Shown piece by piece: positions 46,062 to 57,029 of a stretch of 64,000 nt of DNA. The translations under genes and the position numbers were made by a program. The stretch spans positions 186,001 to 250,000 of the forward strand of contig NZ_BCXG01000004.1 in assembly GCF_001894985.1 (NCBI RefSeq), given 5' to 3'. Positions within the stretch are counted from its first letter, which is position 1. The number at the start of each line of letters is the position of its first letter. Source of the stretch: Rhodococcus tukisamuensis NBRC 100609 (GTDB lineage Bacteria > Actinomycetota > Actinomycetes > Mycobacteriales > Mycobacteriaceae). The notes beneath the pieces were generated by a model. That model did no database searches. It was not told the DNA's origin and worked only from the letters and a program-made list of their open reading frames with translations.

Positions 46062-47732
46062 ATGGACGAGCATCCCGCCGCGGGCCCACGACCGGTCCGC
46101 GCGCCCCGCGGCACCACGCTGTCCTGTCGCGGCTGGCCGCAGGAGGCTGCGCTGCGGATGTTGATGAACAACCTGGACCCGGACGTCGCCGAGCGGCCCG
46201 ACGACCTCGTCGTCTACGGCGGCACGGGGCGCGCGGCCCGCAACTGGGAGGCCTTCGAGGCGATCGTGCGGACGCTGCGGACCCTCGCCGGCGACGAGAC
46301 GATGCTGGTGCAGTCGGGCAAGCCGGTGGGGGTGTTCCGGACCCACGAGTGGGCGCCCCGGGTGCTGATCGCCAACTCGAACCTGGTCGGCGACTGGGCC
46401 ACCTGGCCGGAGTTCCGCCGGCTCGAGGCGCTCGGCCTGACCATGTACGGGCAGATGACCGCGGGCTCGTGGATCTACATCGGCAGCCAGGGCATCCTGC
46501 AGGGCACCTACGAGACTTTCGGCGCGGTCGCCCGTAAGCGGTTCGGGGGCTCGCTGGCGGGGACCATCACCCTGACCGCCGGGCTGGGCGGCATGGGCGG
46601 GGCGCAGCCGCTGGCGGTGACCATGAACGGCGGTGTCGCGATCTGCGTCGAGTGCGACCCGGACCGGATCAATCGCCGCATGGCGCATCACTACCTGGAC
46701 GCGAAGACCGAGAGCGTCGAGTCGGCGCTGGAGACGGCCGTCCTCGCCCGCAACGAGGGTCGCCCGCTGTCGATCGGGCTGCTCGGCAACGCGGCCGAGG
46801 TGCTCCCCCGGCTGCTCGCGACAGGCGCGCCGATCAACGTCGTCACCGACCAGACGTCCGCACACGACCCGCTGCGTTACCTGCCCGTCGGCGTCACCGT
46901 CGAGGACTGGCACCGGCTGGCCGAGAAGGACCCCGACTGGTTCACCGAGGAGGCGCGCGCGTCGATGGCCCGGCACGTCGCGGCGATGGTCGGCTTCATG
47001 GATGCCGGCGCGGAGGTCTTCGACTACGGCAACTCGATTCGCGACGAGGCCCGGAAGGGCGGTTACGACAGGGCCTTCGACTTCCCCGGATTCGTCCCCG
47101 CCTACATCCGCCCGCTGTTCGAGGAGGGCCGCGGCCCGTTCCGGTGGGCCGCGCTCTCCGGCGATCCGGCCGACATCGCCGCCACCGACCGGGCGGTGGC
47201 GGACCTCTTCCCGGGCGACGAGCACCTGCGGAGGTGGCTCACCCTCGCCGGGCAGAAGGTCCGGTTCGAGGGCCTGCCCGCCCGGATCTGCTGGCTCGGC
47301 TACGGCGAACGGCACCTGGCGGGTCTGCGGCTCAACGAGATGGTGGCGTCCGGCGAACTGATCGCCCCGGTCGTCATCGGCCGCGACCACCTCGACGCCG
47401 GCTCGGTCGCGTCCCCGTACCGCGAGACCGAGGCGATGGCCGACGGCTCGGACGCCATCGCCGACTGGCCGCTGCTCAACGCCCTGCTCAACACCGCCTC
47501 CGGGGCGTCCTGGGTGTCGATCCACCACGGCGGCGGCGTCGGGATGGGCCGCTCGATCCACGCCGGCCAGGTGTGCGTCGCCGACGGCACCGAACTGGCC
47601 GCCCGCAAGCTCGAGCGGGTGCTCACCAACGACCCGGGCACGGGGGTGGTCCGGCACGTGGACGCCGGCTACCCGCGGGCCGCCGAGGTCGCTGCCGAAC
47701 GGGGCATCCGGATCCCGATGTGGGAGCGGTGA
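46062..47732 (+). CDS. hutU: Urocanate hydratase
   Basis: Converts urocanate to imidazolonepropionate in histidine degradation, using tightly bound NAD. 556 aa from ATG 46062, with AGGAG six bases upstream; the open frame further upstream is a shadow. Hallmarks: [20 protein letters not shown] near 28, [14 protein letters not shown] near 52, [20 protein letters not shown] near 133, [20 protein letters not shown] near 172 and [20 protein letters not shown] near 490. First gene of hutUIG plus oxidoreductase, all with 4-bp overlaps. Confidence 0.97.
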   Translation: MDEHPAAGPRPVRAPRGTTLSCRGWPQEAALRMLMNNLDPDVAERPDDLVVYGGTGRAARNWEAFEAIVRTLRTLAGDETMLVQSGKPVGVFRTHEWAPRVLIANSNLVGDWATWPEFRRLEALGLTMYGQMTAGSWIYIGSQGILQGTYETFGAVARKRFGGSLAGTITLTAGLGGMGGAQPLAVTMNGGVAICVECDPDRINRRMAHHYLDAKTESVESALETAVLARNEGRPLSIGLLGNAAEVLPRLLATGAPINVVTDQTSAHDPLRYLPVGVTVEDWHRLAEKDPDWFTEEARASMARHVAAMVGFMDAGAEVFDYGNSIRDEARKGGYDRAFDFPGFVPAYIRPLFEEGRGPFRWAALSGDPADIAATDRAVADLFPGDEHLRRWLTLAGQKVRFEGLPARICWLGYGERHLAGLRLNEMVASGELIAPVVIGRDHLDAGSVASPYRETEAMADGSDAIADWPLLNALLNTASGASWVSIHHGGGVGMGRSIHAGQVCVADGTELAARKLERVLTNDPGTGVVRHVDAGYPRAAEVAAERGIRIPMWER

Positions 47733-48919
47733 CGCCCGTGCCCGGGCAGCCCTGGGTGGTCGTCGACAACATCGGCACCCTGGTCACCAACGACCCCGCG
47801 GCGGGCACCGGCCCGCTCGGCGTGATCCACGACGCCGCGGTGGTGCTCGGCGACGGAATCGTCCAGTGGGTCGGGCCGCGTTCGCGCCTGCCCGGTGGCG
47901 GCGCCGACACGAGGTACGACCTCGGCGGCCGTGCGGCCCTGCCCGGATTCGTCGACAGCCACGCACATCTCGTCTTCTACGGCGACCGGGCGGAGGAGTT
48001 CACGGCGAGGGTGAGTGGTGTCCCCTACCGTGCGGGCGGCATCCGCGCCACCGTCGCCGCCACCCGCGCCGCCACCAATGCCGAACTCGGCGCGAACACC
48101 GCCCGCCTGGTCGCCGAGGCACTGCGCTCCGGGACCACGACGATCGAGTGCAAGTCGGGCTACGGCCAGACCGTCGCCGACGAACTGCGCAGCCTCGCGA
48201 TCGCGGCCGCCTGCACCGACGAGACGACACTGCTCGCCGCGCACGTCACCCCGCCGGAATTCGAGGGCCGCACGGACGAGTACGTGCAGATGGTGTGTGA
48301 GTGGATGATCCCGGTGTGCGCGCCGCACGCCCGGTGGGTCGACGTGTTCTGCGAGGCCGGCGCCTTCGATGCCGACCAGTCCCGGGCGGTACTCGAGGCG
48401 GGCGTCGCGGCCGGGCTCACCCCGCGCGTGCACGGCAACCAACTCGGCCCCGGCCCGGGCGTCCGGCTCGCCGTCGAACTGGGCGCGGCATCCGTGGACC
48501 ACGTCACCTACGCCACCGACGCGGACGTCGAGGCGCTGGCGGCGGGCGACACCGTGGCGACGCTGCTGCCCGGCGCCGACTTCTGCACCCGCGGAAGGTA
48601 TCCCGACGCCAGGGCGCTGCTCGACGCCGGCGTGACGGTCGCGCTGGCCTCGGACTGCAACCCCGGCACCTCCTACACCACCAGCATCCCGTTCGCGATC
48701 GCGCTGGCGGTGCGGGAGCTTCGGATGAGCCCGGACGAGGCCGTGTGGGCGGCCACGGCGGGCGGCGCGGCGGCATTGCGGCGCAACGACATCGGCAGCA
48801 TCCGGGTCGGCATGCGCGCCGACCTGATCGCGTTGGACGCGCCGTCGCACCTGTACCTGGCCTACCGGCCGGGGGTCCCGCTGGTGCGTGAGGTGTGGAC
48901 GGAGGGACGACTGAGATGA
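47729..48919 (+). CDS. hutI: Imidazolonepropionase
   Basis: Metal-dependent amidohydrolase opening the imidazolone ring to give formiminoglutamate. 396 aa from GTG 47729 (GTGA overlap with hutU). Motifs: [20 protein letters not shown] near 71 (HxH), [18 protein letters not shown] near 143, THRV-type site as [12 protein letters not shown] near 231, and [19 protein letters not shown] near 304 (metal Asp). Complete active site. Confidence 0.95.
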   Translation: MTPVPGQPWVVVDNIGTLVTNDPAAGTGPLGVIHDAAVVLGDGIVQWVGPRSRLPGGGADTRYDLGGRAALPGFVDSHAHLVFYGDRAEEFTARVSGVPYRAGGIRATVAATRAATNAELGANTARLVAEALRSGTTTIECKSGYGQTVADELRSLAIAAACTDETTLLAAHVTPPEFEGRTDEYVQMVCEWMIPVCAPHARWVDVFCEAGAFDADQSRAVLEAGVAAGLTPRVHGNQLGPGPGVRLAVELGAASVDHVTYATDADVEALAAGDTVATLLPGADFCTRGRYPDARALLDAGVTVALASDCNPGTSYTTSIPFAIALAVRELRMSPDEAVWAATAGGAAALRRNDIGSIRVGMRADLIALDAPSHLYLAYRPGVPLVREVWTEGRLR

Positions 48920-49881
48920 CCGGAGTGGACATCGCCCCACCCGAGTGGTCCGGGCGCGACGACGGACCCGGGCCGGAGCACCTGCGCTGGCACGGCGCAG
49001 TCTCCCCCTACGACGGCGGCGCGGCGCCGGGCGCCTGCGTCCTGGTCGGGTTCCGCAGCGACGAGGGGGTGCGGCGCAACAAGGGCAGGCCGGGCGCGGC
49101 CCGGGGCCCGGCGACCCTGCGTCACGCGCTCGCATCCACGGCGCTGGCGCGGCCGGTGCGCCTGTTCGACGCCGGCGACGTGGCGGTGACCGGGTCGGAC
49201 CTCGAGGGCGCGCAGCAGCGGCTCGGCGCGGCGGTCGCGGGCTTGCTCGACGCCGGGCACTTCGTGACGGTCCTCGGGGGCGGTCACGAGGTGGCCTTCG
49301 GCAGCTACCTGGGCATCGCGCGCAGCGCCGCCGTCGCGGCCGGTGCCCGGGTGGGGGTGCTGAACCTCGACGCCCACTTCGACCTGCGCGACGACGCGGC
49401 GCCCAGCTCCGGGACGCCGTTCCGCCAGATGGCCGAAAACGAAGCGGCGCAGGGCCGCTCACTGAACTACGCGGTGCTCGGCATAGCGCAACCCGGAAAC
49501 ACCGCGGCCCTGTTCTCCCGGGCCGAAGCGCTCGGCGTGCGGTACCTGCTCGACGAGGAGTGCGGCCCGTCGAACCTGCCCGCGGTCGAGTCGTTCGTCG
49601 AGGAGTTTCTCGGCTCGGTCGACCTGGTGCACCTGAGCGTCGACCTCGACGTGCTGCCCGCGGCGGTCGCACCCGGCGTCAGCGCCCCGGCGGCGTTCGG
49701 GGTGGGCCTCGAGGTGGTCTCGCGGGTGTGCGAGCTCGTCACGGTCAGCGGCAAGCTCGCGCTGTTCGAGGTGGCCGAGCTCAGTCCCGTGCTGGACATC
49801 GACAACCGCACGGCGCGGACGGCGGCCCGTCTGATCCACCAGGTGGTCACCGGTCGCACCCAACCGGAACCCGCGACGTGA
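48916..49881 (+). CDS. hutG: Formimidoylglutamase (arginase/ureohydrolase family)
   Basis: Hydrolyses formiminoglutamate to glutamate and formamide. 321 aa from ATG 48916 (ATGA overlap with hutI). Manganese ligands: [14 protein letters not shown] near 119, [13 protein letters not shown] near 152 and [20 protein letters not shown] near 244. [20 protein letters not shown] near 53 matches HutG rather than arginase. Its stop overlaps the next GTG. Confidence 0.93.
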   Translation: MTGVDIAPPEWSGRDDGPGPEHLRWHGAVSPYDGGAAPGACVLVGFRSDEGVRRNKGRPGAARGPATLRHALASTALARPVRLFDAGDVAVTGSDLEGAQQRLGAAVAGLLDAGHFVTVLGGGHEVAFGSYLGIARSAAVAAGARVGVLNLDAHFDLRDDAAPSSGTPFRQMAENEAAQGRSLNYAVLGIAQPGNTAALFSRAEALGVRYLLDEECGPSNLPAVESFVEEFLGSVDLVHLSVDLDVLPAAVAPGVSAPAAFGVGLEVVSRVCELVTVSGKLALFEVAELSPVLDIDNRTARTAARLIHQVVTGRTQPEPAT

Positions 49882-51104
49882 ACCCCCAGCGGATCGTGAT
49901 TCTCGGCGGCGGTTTCGCGGGCCTGTGGAGCGCGGCCGGCGCCGCCCGCAAGCTCGACGAGCTCGGCGCCGGACCCGACGTGGCACGGGTGACGTTGGTC
50001 AATCGCGACGGATTTCACGGCATCCGGGTCCGCAACTACGAGGCCGACATCGGGCCGGCCCGCGTCCCGCTCGCGGACGTCCTGGACCCCATCGGCGTCG
50101 ACCTGGTGCGGGGCGAGGTGACCGGCGTGGATCTGCCCGGGCGGTGCGTCACCGTCGGGACGGCCGCGGGGCCGCGGGTCCTGCCGTACGACCGGTTGGT
50201 CTTCGCGCTCGGCAGCGAACTCGCCCGCCCGCCCGTCCCCGGGCTCGCCGAGCACGCGTTCGACGTCGACACCTACGACCACGCCGTCCGGTTGACGGCG
50301 CACCTCGATTCCCTGGCCGACGCCGGTCGGTACCCCGGTCAGTTCACCGTCGTCGTGGTCGGTGCCGGGTTGACCGGCATCGAGACCGCGACCGAAATGC
50401 CCGGCCGGCTTCGGACCGTTCTCGACCGGGCCGGGCAGACCGGCCCCGCCCGGGTGATCCTGGCGGACCACAACCCCCGGATGGGCTCGGACATGGGCGA
50501 TTCGGCCCGGCCGGTCATCGACAGCGCGCTGGCCGAACTCGGGATCGAGGCCTGGCCGGGCACCGAGATCACCTCGATCGACCCGACCGGCATCCGGCTC
50601 GGCTCCGGCACCGACGTTCCCGCGGGCACGGTGATCTGGTGTGCGGGCATGCGCGCCAGTCCGCTGACGCGACTGTTCCCGGTCGAGCGCGACCGCCTCG
50701 GACGCCTGCACGTCGACGAGTTCCTGCGACTACCCGGCCAGCCCGGGGTGTTCGCGGCGGGAGACTCGGCGCGCGCGATGGTCGACGCGGGCCGGCCCTC
50801 GGTGATGTCCTGCCAGCACGGGCGGCCGATGGGACGCATCGCCGGGCACAACGTGGTGGCCGACCTGATCGGCGCGCCGATGATCGCCCTGCGCATCGCC
50901 TGGTACGTCACCGTCCTCGACCTGGGACCCGCCGGCGCCGTCTACACGGAGGGCTGGGACCGTCGGGTCGTCACCACGGGCGCCGCCGCCAAGGCGACGA
51001 AGCAGACCATCAACTGCCGGCGCATCTATCCGCCGCCCGGCGGTGACCGCGCGGCGATCCTCGCCGCCGCCGCGCCGCTCGTGCAGGAGCCGCCGAAGGC
51101 CTGA
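49878..51104 (+). CDS. NDH-2-like FAD-dependent oxidoreductase
   Basis: 408 aa from GTG 49878 (GTGA overlap with hutG). FAD motif RIVILGGGFAGLWSAAGAA at the N-terminus, NAD(P) motif TVVVVGAGLTGIETATEMPG near 157, and PGVFAAGDSARAMVDAG near 288. QHGRPMGRIAGHNVVADLIG near 313 resembles NDH-2 and related quinone reductases. There is no long C-terminal membrane helix, so attachment may be weak. As fourth gene of the hut operon it presumably re-oxidises a reduced cofactor during histidine use; this link is inferred only from operon structure. Confidence 0.82.
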   Translation: MNPQRIVILGGGFAGLWSAAGAARKLDELGAGPDVARVTLVNRDGFHGIRVRNYEADIGPARVPLADVLDPIGVDLVRGEVTGVDLPGRCVTVGTAAGPRVLPYDRLVFALGSELARPPVPGLAEHAFDVDTYDHAVRLTAHLDSLADAGRYPGQFTVVVVGAGLTGIETATEMPGRLRTVLDRAGQTGPARVILADHNPRMGSDMGDSARPVIDSALAELGIEAWPGTEITSIDPTGIRLGSGTDVPAGTVIWCAGMRASPLTRLFPVERDRLGRLHVDEFLRLPGQPGVFAAGDSARAMVDAGRPSVMSCQHGRPMGRIAGHNVVADLIGAPMIALRIAWYVTVLDLGPAGAVYTEGWDRRVVTTGAAAKATKQTINCRRIYPPPGGDRAAILAAAAPLVQEPPKA

Positions 51105-51249
51105 GCGCCTCAGCCGAGCGCCCGATCACCGCCTCGGCGCTGTCGAGCAGTGCGCCGGACGCCGCCAACTGCACGGCCGCCTCGATCTCCGGGGCCAGGT
51201 GGCGGTCCGGGCCGGGCCCGGCGACCCGCCGCCTGATCGTCTCCCGCAC
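51010..51249 (-). CDS. Doubtful small ORF downstream of the permease gene
   Basis: GTG 51249 lies 13 bases after the permease stop on the same strand. The first 45 codons (VRETIRRRVAGPGPDRHLAP, then EIEAAVQLAASGALLDSAEA) look protein-like, but the last 30 are Arg/Ala-rich and run antisense into the end of the oxidoreductase gene by 95 bases. It may be the remnant of a small downstream gene. No family recognised. Confidence 0.25.
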   Translation of the reverse strand: MRETIRRRVAGPGPDRHLAPEIEAAVQLAASGALLDSAEAVIGRSAEALRPSAAPARAARRRRGSPRGHRRAADRCAGS

Positions 51250-51262
51250 CGCGGTTCCGCGG

Positions 51263-52660
51263 TCAGGCCAGCGGCACCGGTGCCGGCTCGTCCTCCTGCG
51301 CCGCCGGCCGCCGCGCCACGAAGACTCGGTAGGCGATCGTGAGCAGCGCCAACCACACCAGGCCGACGACCAGCGCCACCCGGGTGTCGGCGACCACCGC
51401 CAGCACCGCGACCACGACCAGCAGGAAGCCGAATGCCGCCCACTGCCCGTACGGCCAGAACAGCACCGGGAACCGCAGCGCGGCCACCTCGTCCTCGCTC
51501 ATCTGCTTCCGCGACGCGTACTGCGAGAGCAGGATCATCAGCCAGACGAAGATGGTCGCGAAGGTGGCGATCGACGCGATGACGAGGAACACCCGGTCCG
51601 GGATCAGGTAGTTGAGCAGGACCGCCAGCAACAGCGCGCCGGTCATCACCACGACGGTCATCCACGGGACGCCGCTGCGCGAGACCCGCTTCATCACCGC
51701 CGGCGCCTGGCCGCGCTGGGCCATCCCGTACATCATGCGGCCGGCGCCGAAGACGTCGCTGTTGATCGCCGAGAGCGCTGCGGTGATCACCACGATGTTG
51801 AGGACCGTCGCGGCCGGACCGATCCCGAGCCCGGAGAAGATCTCCACGAACGGGCTGCCCTCCGACCCGATCTCCTGCCACGGGTTCAGTGCCATGATCA
51901 CGGCGAGGGTGAGCACGTAGAACAGCACGATCCGGACCGGCACGGTGTTGACCGCCCGCGGGATGGTGTGCGCGGGGTCCTCCGCCTCCCCCGCGGTGAT
52001 GCCGATGATCTCGGTGCCGCCGAAGGCGAACATCACGATCGCGAAGGAGGCCACGAAGCCGCCGAACCCGGTGGCGAAGAAGCCGCCGTCGGTCCACAGG
52101 TTGCTCACCCCGACGCTGGTGTCGTGGACGCCGAAGCCGAAGATCAGGATGGCCGCACCGCCGACGATCATCGCGACGATGGCGGTCACCTTGACCAGGG
52201 TGAACCAGAACTCCATCTCGCCGAACACGCGGACGCTGAGCAGGTTCATCGCGCCGATGAAGAACACGATGGCCAGGACCCAGATCCACCGGGGCACGTC
52301 CGGGAACCAGAAGCCCATGTAGATGCCGAACGCGGTCACGTCCGCCAGGCAGACGACGATCATCTCGAAGGTGTACGTCCAGCCGGTCACGAATCCGGCG
52401 AGCGGCCCCAGGTGCTTGCTGGCGTACTCGCCGAACGACCCCGACACCGGGTTGCTCACCGCCATCTCGCCGAGCGCCCGCAGCACGATGTACACCGCGG
52501 CGCCGCCGATCAGGTAGGCGAGCAGCACGGACGGGCCGGCCTTCTCGATCGCCTCCGCGGAACCGTAGAACAGCCCGGTCCCGATGGCGGATCCCAGTGC
52601 GATAAATCGGATGTGACGCGCGGTGAGACCCCGGGTCAGCGCCCCTGCGGCGGCTTTCAC
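51263..52660 (-). CDS. Amino acid permease (APC superfamily, AAT type)
   Basis: 465 aa, about 12 helices, GTG 52660 with GGGGAG eight bases upstream. [20 protein letters not shown] near 19 is the substrate-binding helix-1 signature of the family; [20 protein letters not shown] near 61 and [18 protein letters not shown] near 219 follow, the latter in helix 6. It converges on the hut operon. Being next to hut genes, a histidine or urocanate permease is plausible, but the family also carries GABA, proline and aromatic amino acids. Confidence 0.88.
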   Translation of the reverse strand: MKAAAGALTRGLTARHIRFIALGSAIGTGLFYGSAEAIEKAGPSVLLAYLIGGAAVYIVLRALGEMAVSNPVSGSFGEYASKHLGPLAGFVTGWTYTFEMIVVCLADVTAFGIYMGFWFPDVPRWIWVLAIVFFIGAMNLLSVRVFGEMEFWFTLVKVTAIVAMIVGGAAILIFGFGVHDTSVGVSNLWTDGGFFATGFGGFVASFAIVMFAFGGTEIIGITAGEAEDPAHTIPRAVNTVPVRIVLFYVLTLAVIMALNPWQEIGSEGSPFVEIFSGLGIGPAATVLNIVVITAALSAINSDVFGAGRMMYGMAQRGQAPAVMKRVSRSGVPWMTVVVMTGALLLAVLLNYLIPDRVFLVIASIATFATIFVWLMILLSQYASRKQMSEDEVAALRFPVLFWPYGQWAAFGFLLVVVAVLAVVADTRVALVVGLVWLALLTIAYRVFVARRPAAQEDEPAPVPLA

Positions 52661-52785
52661 GATCGGCTCTCCCCAAGGTGGTGGCGAATCACAGGCGGGC
52701 GAACTCGCGCCCGGTGGGCGCGTCTCGCGGAGTGAATACGGGCGGCCAGCACTTTAGTCCTGTAACGCCGGTCACTGACGCCCGG

Positions 52786-52816
52786 CTGACCGCCCCGTAC
52801 CCGGTGGCGCTACGAT
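52786..52816 (+). promoter_or_regulatory. Candidate promoter of the metY-metX mRNA
   Basis: CTGACC (52786-52791) and TACGAT (52811-52816) are spaced 19 bases apart. TACGAT ends six bases before the first stem of the SAM-IV aptamer, so transcription would begin at the riboswitch. The remaining sequence from the permease start to here (52661-52785) shows nothing recognisable. Confidence 0.45.
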
Positions 52817-52822
52817 CGGCGA

Positions 52823-52945
52823 CAGGTCAAGAGTTCCAGCGTCAAGCCCCGGCTCGCTGGTCGGCAACCCTCCATCCGCGGTGGGGTGCCCCGGGTGAAG
52901 ACCTGGTTGTTCGAAGCAGAAGTGTCGGATGACAAGCGCGGGTCC
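52823..52945 (+). ncRNA. SAM-IV riboswitch
   Basis: S-adenosylmethionine-sensing leader. Outer stem CAGGTC (52823-52828) pairs with GACCTG (52900-52905). Inside are the conserved AGAGTTCCAGCGTCAAGCCC, GGTCGGCAACCCTCC and GGTGGGGTGCCCCGGGTGA segments shared by SAM-I/SAM-IV cores, and the 3' extension TGACAAGCGCGGGTC typical of SAM-IV, which includes the pseudoknot partner. It lies 160 bases upstream of metY. High SAM should lower expression of metY-metX. The class is known in actinobacteria upstream of methionine genes. Confidence 0.93.
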
Positions 52946-53104
52946 GTCGGGACGGACCCACAGACCGGGCCACGACCCACCGGAGGTTCACCGTGTGTTG
53001 CTCTCGCTGACAGTCCCCATGTGTCCATCGGCGCACCGATCGCGCCTGGTCCAAGCGCACTGACCGCGCCGACCTCCCCCATCTTCTCCTGGAGCAGAGC
53101 CCAC

Positions 53105-54415
53105 ATGAGCGAGAACACGCCCGCACTCGACCCGACCGCAGCCTGGAGCTTCGAGACCAAGCAGATCCATGCCGGTGCATCGGCCGACAGCAACACCAAC
53201 GCCCGCGCGCTGCCGATCTACCAGACCACGTCGTACACCTTCGACAACACCGACCACGCCGCCGCGCTGTTCGGGCTGGCGGAGCCGGGCAACATCTACA
53301 CCCGGATCATGAACCCCACGCAGGATGCCGTCGAGCAGCGGATCGCGGCGCTCGAGGGCGGGGTGGCCGCGCTGCTGCTCTCCTCCGGGCAGGCCGCCGC
53401 CACCACCGCGCTGCTGAACATCGCCGAGTCGGGCGACCACATCGTCTCCAGCCCGCGGCTCTACGGCGGCACGTACAACCTGTTCCGCTACACCCTGCCG
53501 AAGCTCGGCGTCACCGTGAGCTTCGTCGAGGACCCCGACGACCTCGACCAGTGGCGTGCGGCGATCCAGCCGAACACCAAGGCCTTCTTCGGCGAGACCA
53601 TCTCCAACCCGATGAACGACGTGCTCGACGTCCCGGGCATCGCGGCGGTCGCACACGAGAACGGCCTCCCGCTGATCGTCGACAACACCGTCGCGTCGCC
53701 CTACCTGCTGCAGCCGCTCGAGCACGGCGCCGACATCGTGGTGCACTCGGCGACGAAGTACCTCGGCGGGCACGGCACCGCCATCGCCGGCGTCATCGTC
53801 GACGGCGGCAACTTCGACTGGACCCAGGGCCGGCACACCAACTTCACCACCCCGGACCCCAGCTACCACGGTGTGGTGTTCGCCGACCTCGGCGCGCCCG
53901 CCTATGCGCTCAAGGCACGGGTTCAGTTGCTGCGCGACATGGGCCCGGCGGTGTCGCCGTTCAACGCGTTCCTGATCGGCCAGGGTCTCGAGACCCTGAG
54001 CCTGCGGATGGAGCGGCACGTGGCCAACGCGCAGCGGGTCGCCGAGTTCCTGCAGGACCGGCCGGAGGTCACCTCGGTCGCCTACGCCGGGCTGGCGTCC
54101 TCGCGCTGGCACCAGCGGGCACTGCAGCTCGCCCCGCGCGGCCCGGGCGCCATCGTGGCGTTCGAGCTGGCCGGCGGGATCGACGCGGGCAAGAAGTTCG
54201 TCGATGCCCTTTCCCTGCACAGCCACGTCGCTAACATCGGCGACGTGCGTTCCCTCGTCATCCACCCCGCGTCCACCACCCACTCGCAGCTGAGCCCCGC
54301 GGAGCAGCTGGCCGCGGGCGTCACGCCGGGCCTGGTCCGGCTCGCGGTGGGCATCGAGGGAATCGACGACATCCTGGCCGACCTCGAGACCGGCTTCGAG
54401 GCGGCGACATCTTGA
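53105..54415 (+). CDS. metY: O-acetylhomoserine sulfhydrylase (aminocarboxypropyltransferase)
   Basis: PLP enzyme forming homocysteine (or methionine) from O-acetylhomoserine and sulfide or methanethiol. 436 aa from ATG 53105 ([16 protein letters not shown]), preceded by GGAG. Cys/Met-metabolism family motifs: [20 protein letters not shown] near 38, [20 protein letters not shown] near 67, [12 protein letters not shown] near 96 and [18 protein letters not shown] near 215 with the PLP lysine. It corresponds to Rv3340 (named metC there). Its stop overlaps the metX TTG. Controlled by the SAM-IV riboswitch. Confidence 0.95.
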   Translation: MSENTPALDPTAAWSFETKQIHAGASADSNTNARALPIYQTTSYTFDNTDHAAALFGLAEPGNIYTRIMNPTQDAVEQRIAALEGGVAALLLSSGQAAATTALLNIAESGDHIVSSPRLYGGTYNLFRYTLPKLGVTVSFVEDPDDLDQWRAAIQPNTKAFFGETISNPMNDVLDVPGIAAVAHENGLPLIVDNTVASPYLLQPLEHGADIVVHSATKYLGGHGTAIAGVIVDGGNFDWTQGRHTNFTTPDPSYHGVVFADLGAPAYALKARVQLLRDMGPAVSPFNAFLIGQGLETLSLRMERHVANAQRVAEFLQDRPEVTSVAYAGLASSRWHQRALQLAPRGPGAIVAFELAGGIDAGKKFVDALSLHSHVANIGDVRSLVIHPASTTHSQLSPAEQLAAGVTPGLVRLAVGIEGIDDILADLETGFEAATS

Positions 54416-55578
54416 CCGTCAGCTCCTTTTCAGGCGCCCGTTCGGGGCGGCAGGCTCTGGCCTTCCCCGCCCCGGACGGGCGCCTGACAAGCGTCGACAT
54501 CGGCGAGCTGAAGCTCGAGAACGGCGCCGTGCTGCCCGCGGTGACACTGGCCCTGCAGGCATGGGGGGTGCCCAACGCCGCGCGCGACAACGTGGTGCTG
54601 GTCGAACACGCGCTCACCGGCGACTCGCATGTCACCGGACCCGCCGGCGCGTCCCACCCCTCCCCCGGCTGGTGGGACGGCATGGTCGGACCGGGCGCCC
54701 CGCTCGACACCGACGAGTGGTGCGTCCTCGCCACCAACGTGCTCGGCGGCTGCCGGGGTAGCACCGGGCCGACGACGCTCGCACCGGACGGCCGCCGGTG
54801 GGGGTCCCGCTTCCCGGAGACGTCCATCCGTGACCAGGTGGCCGCCGAGGTGGCACTCGCCGACGTGCTCGGCATCGAGCGGTTCGCGTCCGTCATCGGC
54901 GGCTCGATGGGCGGCATGCGGACCCTCGAGTGGGCCGTCGGCCATCCCGATCGGGTGGCGTCCGCGCTGATCCTGGCGGTCGGTGCCCGCGCGACCGCCG
55001 ACCAGATCGGCACCCAGACCACCCAGATCGCGGCCATCACGAGCGATCCCGACTGGCAGGGCGGCGACTACCACGACACCGGCCGGGCCCCCCGGGCCGG
55101 ATTGCGCATCGCGCGCCGGATCGCGCACCTGACCTACCGCACCGAGCACGAGCTCGACACCCGGTTCGGCAACGTCGCACAGCCCGGCGAGGACCCGTGG
55201 CACGGCGGCCGGTACGCGGTCCAGAGCTACCTCGAGCACCAGGCCGACAAGCTCGTGGCACGCTTCGATCCGGCCACGTACGTCCTGCTCACCGAGGCGA
55301 TGAACCGGCACGACGTGGGCCGGGGGCGCGGCGGCATCGAGGCCGCGCTGGCCGCGTGCACCGTCCCGGTCATCGTCGGCGGCGTCGACTCGGACCGGCT
55401 CTACCCTCTGCGCCAGCAGGAGGAGCTTGCCGACCACCTGGCCGGCTGCGAGGGCCTGCGGGTGGTGAACTCCAAGGACGGTCACGACGGCTTCCTGACC
55501 GAGGCCGAGTGGGTCACGAACCTGCTCGGCGAGACCATGACGCTGGCCCGTGCCGGTCGCCACGGCCCCGCCGGTTAG
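54412..55578 (+). CDS. metX: Homoserine O-acetyltransferase
   Basis: Acetylates homoserine to feed MetY. 388 aa from TTG 54412, which overlaps the metY stop (TTGA), so the pair is translationally coupled. Alpha/beta-hydrolase motifs: [18 protein letters not shown] near 63, [19 protein letters not shown] near 162 (nucleophile Ser), a catalytic Asp in [18 protein letters not shown] near 324 and His in [14 protein letters not shown] near 357. It corresponds to Rv3341 (metA there). A close paralogue follows at 55705. Confidence 0.95.
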   Translation: MTVSSFSGARSGRQALAFPAPDGRLTSVDIGELKLENGAVLPAVTLALQAWGVPNAARDNVVLVEHALTGDSHVTGPAGASHPSPGWWDGMVGPGAPLDTDEWCVLATNVLGGCRGSTGPTTLAPDGRRWGSRFPETSIRDQVAAEVALADVLGIERFASVIGGSMGGMRTLEWAVGHPDRVASALILAVGARATADQIGTQTTQIAAITSDPDWQGGDYHDTGRAPRAGLRIARRIAHLTYRTEHELDTRFGNVAQPGEDPWHGGRYAVQSYLEHQADKLVARFDPATYVLLTEAMNRHDVGRGRGGIEAALAACTVPVIVGGVDSDRLYPLRQQEELADHLAGCEGLRVVNSKDGHDGFLTEAEWVTNLLGETMTLARAGRHGPAG

Positions 55579-55704
55579 CTCCCGACCATCCCCGCAACAC
55601 CCGTCTCACACCCGTCTCACCCGGTTACCAGAATTTGCTGGACGGTCGGCCAGAATTGGCTGATTGCGCCTCCACCGACGGACCGGGTCACTACCATCGG
55701 CCCG

Positions 55705-56937
55705 GTGCGCTCATCTGTGATTCAACCCAGCTCTACGCCCGACTCGACGCAGACCGAGGTGGCAACGCCCCCGACCGGGCGTGACGACGTCGCGGCGTCC
55801 GCGGCCGGCGCCCGGGCCTTCGCGCCGTTCCCCCCGTCGGACGGAAGCCTGACCAGTATCGACATCGGTGCGCTGCAGCTCGAGAGCGGTGCGGTGCTGC
55901 CGGACGTGACCATCGCGATGCAGTGCTGGGGCACCCCGAACCCGAATCTGGACAACATCGTGCTGATCGAGCACGCGCTGACCGGTGACTCGCACGTCAC
56001 CGGCCCGGCCGGTCCCGACCACGTCACCGCCGGGTGGTGGAACGGCATGGTCGGTCCGGGTGCGCCGATCGACACCGACGAGTGGTGCGTGCTCGTCACC
56101 AACGTGCTCGGCAGCTGCCGCGGAACGACCGGACCGAGCACGCCCGCACCGGACGGCCAGATCTGGGGATCGCGTTTCCCCGCGATCTCCATCCGCGATC
56201 AGGTCGAGGCGGAGCGCGTGCTGGCGGACACCCTGGGGATCGCACAGTTCGCGACCGTCATCGGCGGCTCGCTGGGCGGCATGCGCACCCTCGAATGGAT
56301 GATCGGCCACCCCGACCGGATCCGCTCGGCGCTGCTCCTCGCGGTCAGTCCCCGCGCGACCGCGGACCAGATCGGCGGCCACACCGCCCAGATCGACGTC
56401 ATCGCCGCGGACCCGAACTGGCACGGCGGCGACTACTACGGCACCGGCGTCTCGCCCGACAACGGACTGAACATCGCCCGCCGGTTCGCCCACCTGACCT
56501 ACCGCGGCGCGGCGGCCATGGACGACCAGTTCGCGAATGCCGCGCAGGAGGGCGAGGACATCTGGAACGGCGGCCGCTACGCGGTCCAGAGCTACCTCGA
56601 GTACCACGCGAACAAGCTGGTGTCGACGTTCGACGCCGGCTCCTTCGTTGCCCTCACCCACTGCGCCAACAAGCACGACGTCGGTCGCGGCCGCGGCGGC
56701 ATCGAAGCTGCCCTGCGGTCGACCCCTGTCCCGGTGGTCGTCGGCGCCATCGACTCGGACCGGATCATCCCGCTGCACCAGGCCCAGGCCATGGCGGAGC
56801 TGCTGCCGGGCTGCGACGGCATTCGGGTGGTGCACTCGCCGGCCGGGCACGACGGCTTCCTCACCGAGGTCGAGTGGGTCACCGAGCTGATGGGCGAGAC
56901 CCTGGCGCTGGCCAGGGTCGGACGCACCGCCCCGTAG
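55705..56937 (+). CDS. Second homoserine O-acetyltransferase paralogue
   Basis: 410 aa from GTG 55705, with a 40-residue Ser/Thr/Pro-rich leader absent from the first copy. The fold and active site are conserved: [40 protein letters not shown] (Ser), [17 protein letters not shown] (Asp) and [15 protein letters not shown] (His). By eye it is about two-thirds identical to the metX upstream, including the long [11 protein letters not shown] segment. It is separated from it by 126 bases with TACCAT seven bases before the GTG, so it may have its own, possibly leaderless, promoter outside the riboswitch. Substrate may be homoserine or another amino alcohol. Confidence 0.88.
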   Translation: MRSSVIQPSSTPDSTQTEVATPPTGRDDVAASAAGARAFAPFPPSDGSLTSIDIGALQLESGAVLPDVTIAMQCWGTPNPNLDNIVLIEHALTGDSHVTGPAGPDHVTAGWWNGMVGPGAPIDTDEWCVLVTNVLGSCRGTTGPSTPAPDGQIWGSRFPAISIRDQVEAERVLADTLGIAQFATVIGGSLGGMRTLEWMIGHPDRIRSALLLAVSPRATADQIGGHTAQIDVIAADPNWHGGDYYGTGVSPDNGLNIARRFAHLTYRGAAAMDDQFANAAQEGEDIWNGGRYAVQSYLEYHANKLVSTFDAGSFVALTHCANKHDVGRGRGGIEAALRSTPVPVVVGAIDSDRIIPLHQAQAMAELLPGCDGIRVVHSPAGHDGFLTEVEWVTELMGETLALARVGRTAP

Positions 56938-56947
56938 TCGAGGTGAG

Positions 56948-56981
56948 GCCGGTGCTGCCGCCCCAGGGCGGCAGCACCGGC
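56948..56981. terminator. Hairpin terminator after the second metX
   Basis: GCCGGTGCTGCCGCCC (56948-56963) and GGGCGGCAGCACCGGC (56966-56981) form a perfect 16-bp stem with CA between the arms, 11 bases after the stop. It sits between two convergent genes. No T-run follows. Confidence 0.8.
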
Positions 56982-57029
56982 ACGCCTTCAGCTGCTTGTT
57001 CAGGCGCGCACCGGCGACTCAGGCGCGGC

